A stretch of 9,190 nt of DNA, from assembly GCA_964541725.1 (NCBI GenBank), contig CAZIQG010000044.1, positions 1 to 9,190 of the forward strand, read 5' to 3'. Each line of letters opens with the position of its first letter. Position 1 is the stretch's first letter. Positions 4,686 through 9,190 of this stretch are shown here, piece after piece. A model generated the notes under the pieces. The model worked only from the letters and a program-made list of their open reading frames with translations, was not told where the DNA came from and ran no database searches. Source of the DNA: JAGOUY01 sp964541725 (GTDB lineage Bacteria; Patescibacteriota; Patescibacteriia; 2-12-FULL-60-25). The translations under genes were made by a program, and so were the position numbers.

Positions 4686-6362
4686 CTAGGCCTCTTTTTT
4701 GTTTTCCTGAGTCAGCATTTTTTTCATGTAGGTGCCAACCAAGGTAAATCCACGCTTTCGATAATACGCACGCACTCCCACCCCACTAATCACAGAGATA
4801 GATGTGTATCCGCGTTCTTTTGCCATCGATTCTGCTTCCGCCATCAAGACCTTCCCCCAACCTTGATGCTGCACCGCGTCTGATCGATCTTCAGACAATT
4901 TTAACGCTTGCCCATAGGTATGCAGCTCGCGAATAAACGCGCCCCCCTCTAACTCAGGAAAGCTTTTGCGAACTTCCTCAAACATCTTTTTCGTTTTTGG
5001 CTCTTCAATAACAGGGTTCACATCTGGCAAGCGTAATCGTAAAAAACTGACAACCGTCGTTCGCGCTTCATCCTCGACACTCAAAAAATACTCCGTACCA
5101 TAGGCATTCCGATACTCATCACGAAAAACCACCAGCTTCGTCTCGGGGCTTAACGCAGGACGATGCCCAGCTTCACGACAGCGCAAGCATTTACACTCAA
5201 TCCCCCGCTCTTTCATACGCACCTCAATCACATCCCGTAAATTCGTGACTTTATTCCCTGCGGAAATTTCAAACGAAGGAAAATCACGAATCAAACGCGA
5301 AACACGACAATACCGAGGGATAACACTCTGCATGCGCACCATCATTTCAATCAAGGTCTCACCCTCCAATGGCTTGTATCTCCCCTCTTTGTGCCACTCA
5401 GCCAACTCCGCCGAAGGCAGCACAACACACGGATACAATTTGATCATGTCAGGACAGAAACGCTCATCCGTAAACAACTGGTCAAACATCTCAATATCAC
5501 GCTCAGGAGTAGCGCCGGGCTGACCGGGTAAAATATGATAATCCGTTTTAAACGCCGCCGCTTTCAACAGAACCGTAGCCCGCACCGTATCCTCCACCGT
5601 ATGGCCGCGCTTCGTAAGTTCAAGAATCTCATCATCCAACGCCTGCACTCCAAGCTCAACTCTCGTTACTCCGAGCTCCCGTAACCGCACAATTTCTTTT
5701 GGCGTAATCCAGTCCGGTCGCGTTTCAATCGTAAGGCCAATCACCCGGTACTCAGAAGATTCATTCGCTGCTTGAGATGTGGCTAAAGAACCAAAGCGCT
5801 TCTTGGCACCAACGATCCCTAAATGGTTTGCCGCATCATAGCAGCGCTTAATGAACCATTTACGATACGTCCAAGGATAGGCAGACCATGTCCCGCCTTT
5901 AATAATGAGCTCAATCTTCTTAGCTTCGTGCCCATTCCGCTCCAATGCTTGTACGCGCTGAACAACCTGCACATACGGATCAAATTTTAATTGAAGCGCT
6001 CGTGCGGCCGCTGGCTCACTCGCCACATAGCTCTTGGGCATGCGCGCCTCCGTAGGACAGTAAACGCACTTTCCAGGACACGCGTAGGGTTTGGTCAAAA
6101 GCGTGATTGGCGCTACCCCAGAATCCGTCCGCACCGTCTTACATCGCAACAATCGCTCCACAACCTGGTTACGCGGCTGCGTCTTCGTCATCTTGCGATA
6201 GATTTTAACCATCTCCGCAATCGTAGGAAACTGATAAGACGTCCCCTGTAGATGCCTACGAATAGCACTATCTATCACCTTTTGCACAGGCGCTGGATGA
6301 GCAAGAACGTCCGCTAAAATAGCTTCGACGATCCGTGCTGGTGGACGGGTCTGATGAGACAT
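4686..6362 (-). CDS. elp3: Elp3-type tRNA uridine-34 carboxymethyl transferase (radical SAM + GNAT)
   Basis: Elp3 uses S-adenosylmethionine radical chemistry and acetyl-CoA to make 5-carboxymethyl-uridine at tRNA wobble position 34. The 558 residues contain the whole architecture: a basic N-terminal tRNA-binding segment; the radical SAM motif CPGKCVYC with C95, C99 and C102 as cluster ligands; KGGTWSAYP (155-163); IGLTIETRPDWI (208-219); ELGVQALDDEI (236-246); DYHILPGQPGATPERD (274-289); the zinc-binding CKCLRCREAG (390-399); and a C-terminal GNAT domain with FIRELHTYG (476-484), QHQGWGKVL (498-506) and SGVGVRAYYRKRGF (526-539). I chose the ATG at 6362; a TTG at 6419 would run into the neighbouring gene. 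Length matches stand-alone archaeal and bacterial Elp3; no other Elongator subunit is present. It is divergent from a Trm9-like methyltransferase with 23 bp between starts, which points to a shared pathway. Some bacterial Elp3 proteins are already known. Confidence 0.96.
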   Translation of the reverse strand: MSHQTRPPARIVEAILADVLAHPAPVQKVIDSAIRRHLQGTSYQFPTIAEMVKIYRKMTKTQPRNQVVERLLRCKTVRTDSGVAPITLLTKPYACPGKCVYCPTEARMPKSYVASEPAAARALQLKFDPYVQVVQRVQALERNGHEAKKIELIIKGGTWSAYPWTYRKWFIKRCYDAANHLGIVGAKKRFGSLATSQAANESSEYRVIGLTIETRPDWITPKEIVRLRELGVTRVELGVQALDDEILELTKRGHTVEDTVRATVLLKAAAFKTDYHILPGQPGATPERDIEMFDQLFTDERFCPDMIKLYPCVVLPSAELAEWHKEGRYKPLEGETLIEMMVRMQSVIPRYCRVSRLIRDFPSFEISAGNKVTNLRDVIEVRMKERGIECKCLRCREAGHRPALSPETKLVVFRDEYRNAYGTEYFLSVEDEARTTVVSFLRLRLPDVNPVIEEPKTKKMFEEVRKSFPELEGGAFIRELHTYGQALKLSEDRSDAVQHQGWGKVLMAEAESMAKERGYTSISVISGVGVRAYYRKRGFTLVGTYMKKMLTQENKKEA

Positions 6363-6377
6363 GGTGGAATAGCCCGC

Positions 6378-6405
6378 AGAGTAGCATGAATACCGATCTT
6401 GCCAA
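6378..6405 (-). promoter_or_regulatory. candidate elp3 promoter
   Basis: On the minus strand: TTGGCA (6405-6400; 5 of 6), a 16-bp spacer, then TACTCT (6383-6378; 3 of 6). Transcription would start near 6371, leaving a leader of about 9 bases. It lies inside the first codons of the divergent methyltransferase gene, so initiation in one direction could interfere with the other. Confidence 0.3.
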
Positions 6406-7108
6406 GGCACTGAGCTCAAATGTCCAAGACTTCTATGAACAACATGGAACGTGGTTTGCGACCACGAGAGGCAAAATCATCCCAGAACAACCCTTTGTTT
6501 CCTCCTATATTCAAGCCGGAATGACAGTGGTAGACGTAGGAGCCGGCAACGGCCGCTTCGCCAAACTTCTCCCCCCCGACGTCACCTACATCGGCATCGA
6601 ACCCTCCCAAACCCTTAGAAACTCCGCCCGAGCTGAGCTCGGTCTCTCCGCATCACAACCAACCGAGCTGAGCTCGTCCTTTAACCTCATTGCCGGTTCC
6701 CTCCCCTCCCTCCCCCTCCCAGACACCGTCAGCGACGTCACTGTTTGCCTCGCGACCCTGCATCACATCCCTACCCAAGAAACACGCCGAGCTTCTATCG
6801 AAGAACTTGTCCGCATTACAAAACCTGGCGGTATCATTTTAGCCACTTCGTGGCTCCGCAATCCTCACAATCTCACCACAAGCGAAATTACAGACGCAGA
6901 ACCCGGCGACATCTGGATGCCATGGCAAGGGTTAGAGGAAAAAGACAAGGGCCAACGCTATGTCCATTTTATGCGACCGGGCGAATGGCGGGATCTCTGG
7001 ACACATCCTTCTCTCGAACTCATTCAGATGGGCATGTACGGCAAAAAAGACTGGACAGAGGATGAGGGAGAAGCGTTAAATTGGCGCGTCATCGCCAAAC
7101 GACGTTGA
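6386..7108 (+). CDS. Trm9/ABH8-like SAM-dependent tRNA methyltransferase
   Basis: Class I Rossmann methyltransferase of 240 residues. Motif I, VVDVGAGNGRF (48-58), binds SAM; E72 in IGIEPS is the expected ribose contact. Features reminiscent of Trm9 and the ABH8 methyltransferase domain are WFATTRGK (23-30; compare FSSTRYKPW), ATLHHIPTQETRRASIEELVR (123-143; compare the HHxST..R..A motif), PGGIIL, and the late WMPW...QRYVHFMRPGEW (177-201; compare the PW...RYYHxFxEGEL element). Trm9 methylates cm5U34 to mcm5U34, the step after Elp3, and elp3 is the divergent neighbour. The ATG at 6386 is preferred to a GTG at 6335, which would overlap elp3. Trm9 in eukaryotes needs the small partner Trm112; none is seen here. 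A generic methyltransferase_11 protein with another substrate remains possible. Confidence 0.78.
   Translation: MNTDLAKALSSNVQDFYEQHGTWFATTRGKIIPEQPFVSSYIQAGMTVVDVGAGNGRFAKLLPPDVTYIGIEPSQTLRNSARAELGLSASQPTELSSSFNLIAGSLPSLPLPDTVSDVTVCLATLHHIPTQETRRASIEELVRITKPGGIILATSWLRNPHNLTTSEITDAEPGDIWMPWQGLEEKDKGQRYVHFMRPGEWRDLWTHPSLELIQMGMYGKKDWTEDEGEALNWRVIAKRR
6629..6676. repeat. two copies of a 13-bp interrupted palindrome
   Basis: CGAGCTGAGCTCG occurs at 6629-6641 and 6664-6676, starts 35 bp apart. Each copy is symmetric around its central G. The copies lie in different reading frames (reading R-A-E-L and T-E-L-S-S), so protein constraint does not explain them. A related 8-bp palindrome, TGAGCTCA, is at 6411-6418 near the gene start. 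The encoded stretch is a poorly conserved loop after motif II. Confidence 0.6.
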
Positions 7109-7133
7109 CGAACAGAATACGAACAGGTCTACT
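7105..7133 (+). promoter_or_regulatory. candidate ruvB promoter for a leaderless mRNA
   Basis: TTGACG (7105-7110), the same -35 as at secE and the orphan gene, a 17-bp spacer, then TCTACT (7128-7133; 4 of 6). The predicted start falls on or next to the ATG at 7140, so the mRNA would have no leader. The -35 overlaps the methyltransferase stop codon. Confidence 0.4.
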
Positions 7134-7139
7134 AAAGGC

Positions 7140-8186
7140 ATGTCGGATTTTTTTGCAGACATTCAAAGCAAAGATCCTCGTTTAGTCACTCCCGAAGCTC
7201 AGGAGGTCGATCGAGGCTTTGATGTTGCCTTGCGTCCAAAACGCTTAGATGAATTTCTCGGCCAACAAAAAGTCAAAGAAAATTTGCGGATTTTTTTAGA
7301 AGCGGCAAAAGGTCGCAACGAACCGTGCGAACATATCCTTCTCTACGGTCCACCGGGGCTCGGCAAAACCTCCCTCGCTCATGTCGTAAGCACAGAAATG
7401 GGGGCACATATCAAAATCACCAGCGGGCCAGCGCTTGAACGAGTAGGCGATCTTGCCGCCATTCTCACAAACCTAAACGAAGGCGATATCTTGTTTATCG
7501 ATGAAATTCATCGCATGAACCGTTCAATCGAAGAGGTGCTCTACCCCGCCATGGAGGATTACGCCCTCGATATCGTGATCGGCAAAGGCCCTACCGCTCG
7601 CACCCTTCGTCTCGATCTAAAACGCTTCACCATCATCGGAGCCACCACAAGACTCTCCCTTCTCTCATCTCCACTGCGAGATCGTTTTGGCGTCACCTAT
7701 CACCTCGATTTTTACACTCCGCAGGAAATGGCACAAATCCTCGAACGAAGCGCCCAACTCCTCAATCTTGAAGTACCTCTTCATGCGCTAAACATTATCT
7801 CTACGCGCGCCCGTCGTACACCTCGCATTGGTAATCGTCTCTTAAAACGCGTCCGTGATTACGCTCAGGTCATGAATCAAGGCGCTCTAGATGCAAATAT
7901 CGTCGAAGTAGCCTTACAGGCACTAGATATTGATACCCGGGGTCTCGATAAAGCCGATCGCCGCACCTTGAACATGCTCGTAGAAAAATTTAACGGTGGT
8001 CCCGTAGGTCTTACAACACTCGCGGCTGCAACAGCGGAAGATGTAGAAACCCTAGAAGACGTGATCGAGCCATTCCTCCTTCAAGAAGGCTTCTTAGCCC
8101 GCACGCCCCGCGGCCGCATCGCCACCGACGACGCCTACAAACACCTTGGTCTCGTCCCCCCCGACCGCCAGCCCACCATCCTCTAG
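7140..8186 (+). CDS. ruvB: Holliday junction branch-migration ATPase RuvB
   Basis: RuvB forms hexameric rings that, with RuvA, drive branch migration of Holliday junctions in recombinational repair. The 348 residues show the RuvB N-domain (LRPKRLDEFLGQ, 31-42), Walker A GPPGLGKTS (70-78), Walker B LFIDEIHRM (118-126), sensor I region IIGATTR (165-171), the arginine finger in SSPLRDRFG (176-184; R180), sensor II RRTPRIGNRLLKRVRD (225-240) and the winged-helix C-domain with FNGGPVGLTTLAAA and FLARTPRGRIAT. Length is typical (about 335-350). It follows the methyltransferase by 31 bp and probably has its own promoter, so a functional link to the tRNA genes is not implied. The only Shine-Dalgarno-like bases, AAAGG, are 1 base from the ATG, too close to count. 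Confidence 0.98.
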   Translation: MSDFFADIQSKDPRLVTPEAQEVDRGFDVALRPKRLDEFLGQQKVKENLRIFLEAAKGRNEPCEHILLYGPPGLGKTSLAHVVSTEMGAHIKITSGPALERVGDLAAILTNLNEGDILFIDEIHRMNRSIEEVLYPAMEDYALDIVIGKGPTARTLRLDLKRFTIIGATTRLSLLSSPLRDRFGVTYHLDFYTPQEMAQILERSAQLLNLEVPLHALNIISTRARRTPRIGNRLLKRVRDYAQVMNQGALDANIVEVALQALDIDTRGLDKADRRTLNMLVEKFNGGPVGLTTLAAATAEDVETLEDVIEPFLLQEGFLARTPRGRIATDDAYKHLGLVPPDRQPTIL

Positions 8187-8238
8187 TCGACAAAAGTCAT
8201 ATCAAGTATCCTGTATTCAATCTTAACCGGGCTCGAGA

Positions 8239-8273
8239 GGATACTCGATACCCGATACTCGATTCTCGATACT
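8239..8273 (+). repeat. tandem heptamer array, consensus CGATACT (copy B)
   Basis: Five contiguous units are seen: GGATACT, CGATACC, CGATACT, CGATTCT, CGATACT. The array ends 5 bases before the ATG at 8279. An inverted unit, AGTATCC (8205-8211), can pair perfectly with the first unit (8239-8245), and a degenerate inverted unit follows it (8212-8218). The unit is the one found at 1265-1292, seven kilobases away, again in a short gap directly before a start codon. Confidence 0.85.
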
Positions 8274-8278
8274 TTTCT

Positions 8279-8566
8279 ATGATTCCTCTCTCTTGGCTCC
8301 TCATCGCCTGGCTCGGCATGTTAGGGCTCTTTTTCCTTATTGCCCTCATCACGCTCTTCACCCATTTACGTTACGGAGTCGCAAGCTTCATCACCTATCT
8401 CAGTACACTTCTCTTCATCGGAGTCAGTGCCGCGGCAATTTTAGTCGCGAGCAATTATCTTGTGACAGTAGACTGGAACCAATCACTAGATCTTGGACCA
8501 AGCTTAGGACCCCTTTTTGACCTCCCTGGAACCGTAGAAGATCCGGGCAGCATCCAAACATTATGA
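8279..8566 (+). CDS. small two-span membrane protein
   Basis: I do not recognise a family. The 95 residues show two hydrophobic helices, about 5-28 and 36-58, joined by a short HLRYG loop, then an acidic, Gly/Pro-rich tail (60-95) without further spans. The positive loop between helices should stay in the cytoplasm, placing both termini outside. The ATG follows TTTTCT with no Shine-Dalgarno and lies 5 bases after the heptamer array. The stop overlaps the next start as ATGA, so the two proteins are probably made together and may form one membrane complex. Confidence 0.75.
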   Translation: MIPLSWLLIAWLGMLGLFFLIALITLFTHLRYGVASFITYLSTLLFIGVSAAAILVASNYLVTVDWNQSLDLGPSLGPLFDLPGTVEDPGSIQTL

Positions 8567-9159
8567 TCGATCTTCGCCATCTCCCAAACCCGGTTCCAGA
8601 TGAAAAGTTGATTTTTTTATTGCGTCGGCATCCTATTACCGTGTTGCCTCTCGCCATTGTCACGCTCGTGCTATTAGCCTCTCCTTTTGGGGTCGATTGG
8701 TACGTACAAACCTACCGTCCCGACATTCTTGAAACGCCTTCGATCATGGCACCTGCCGTCTTGCTTGGTTCTACGTTCTTTCTCTTTGCTTGGCTGTTCC
8801 TATTCCAGTATTTCATGGATTACTACCTTGATACCTGGATCGTTACAACTCGACGCATTATCAATATAGAACAATCCGGTCTATTCCATCGCACCATGTC
8901 AGAGCTACGTCTCTATCGTATCCAGGACGTGACCGCTGCCGTCAACGGATTTTGGGCCACGATTTTCAACTACGGCGAGGTCGAAATCCAAACAGCCGGA
9001 GAAAAACAACGATTCTTATTTGAACAAGTCAGTGATCCAAACAATATTTCGAAAGTCATCATCGAACTCTCAGAAGCAGACCGGCGTGACCATCTAGATG
9101 AAGCCGTAGAAGAATTTGGGTTAGCAGAAAAGGCACAGAAATATAAAGAAAAACCTTAA
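8563..9159 (+). CDS. membrane protein with bacterial PH (bPH2/YdbS-like) domain
   Basis: Two transmembrane helices (about 24-45 and 62-84) are followed by a bPH2-type domain from YLDTWIVTTRRIINIEQSGLF (88-108) through LRLYRIQDVTAAVNGFWATIFNYGEVEIQTAG (115-146), the familiar YdbS/DUF304 pattern. After it comes a charged helical C-terminus (170-198). Such proteins in other bacteria are envelope-stress or membrane-associated proteins of mostly unknown function. The ATG overlaps the preceding stop by 4 bases. Length (198) is usual for single-domain members. The C-terminal charged tail has no obvious domain. The last 31 bases of the window after its stop show no gene or terminator. Confidence 0.85.
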   Translation: MIDLRHLPNPVPDEKLIFLLRRHPITVLPLAIVTLVLLASPFGVDWYVQTYRPDILETPSIMAPAVLLGSTFFLFAWLFLFQYFMDYYLDTWIVTTRRIINIEQSGLFHRTMSELRLYRIQDVTAAVNGFWATIFNYGEVEIQTAGEKQRFLFEQVSDPNNISKVIIELSEADRRDHLDEAVEEFGLAEKAQKYKEKP

Positions 9160-9190
9160 ATACCAATCCAACATCCTCGATAGAGACATC

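Noticed and set aside
6335..6385. GTG at 6335 as the methyltransferase start and TTG at 6419 as the elp3 start
   Set aside because: Each would overlap the other gene's 5' end and add residues that do not resemble family N-termini; the ATGs at 6386 and 6362 give clean proteins.

Overview
The window looks like a stretch of a small, streamlined bacterial genome, most likely Candidate Phyla Radiation (Patescibacteria, Parcubacteria-like). This is inferred from several features together. Genes are tightly packed, and almost none has a Shine-Dalgarno sequence. There is an archaeal/eukaryotic-type Elp3, a FemAB-type ligase beside a DegT-family aminotransferase, and rplK ends its transcript without rplA. 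TGA is used as an ordinary stop (the orphan gene, the methyltransferase and the 95-aa membrane protein), so the UGA-Gly code of Gracilibacteria/Absconditabacteria does not apply. I cannot name a species.

Layout. 3-2325: a DegT/DnrJ/EryC1/StrS sugar aminotransferase and a FemAB/FemX-like peptidyl-bridge transferase, both probably for the cell envelope, separated by an array of the heptamer CGATACT. 2361-3909: a good extended -10 promoter, then secE, nusG and rplK, ending in a 38-bp perfectly palindromic terminator; a foldable spacer separates nusG from rplK. 3910-4685: an isolated transcription unit with a promoter, a dyad lying between -35 and -10, the only strong Shine-Dalgarno in the window, an unrecognised Cys-rich protein of about 163 residues, and several hairpins. 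4686-7108: a complete elp3 on the minus strand, divergent from a Trm9-like methyltransferase, with 23 bp between the two start codons. 7140-8186: ruvB with a promoter that would start transcription at its ATG. 8239-9159: a second heptamer array, then two translationally coupled membrane proteins, the second with a bacterial PH domain.

How the genes work together. The most notable point is the Elp3/Trm9-like pair. In eukaryotes Elp3 makes cm5U at tRNA wobble uridine 34 and Trm9 methylates it to mcm5U, so two consecutive enzymes of one pathway appear to sit head to head in a bacterium. The orphan Cys-rich gene, convergent with elp3, is the least explained coding element. The heptamer arrays and the lack of ribosome binding sites suggest that many genes here are translated from very short or absent leaders.
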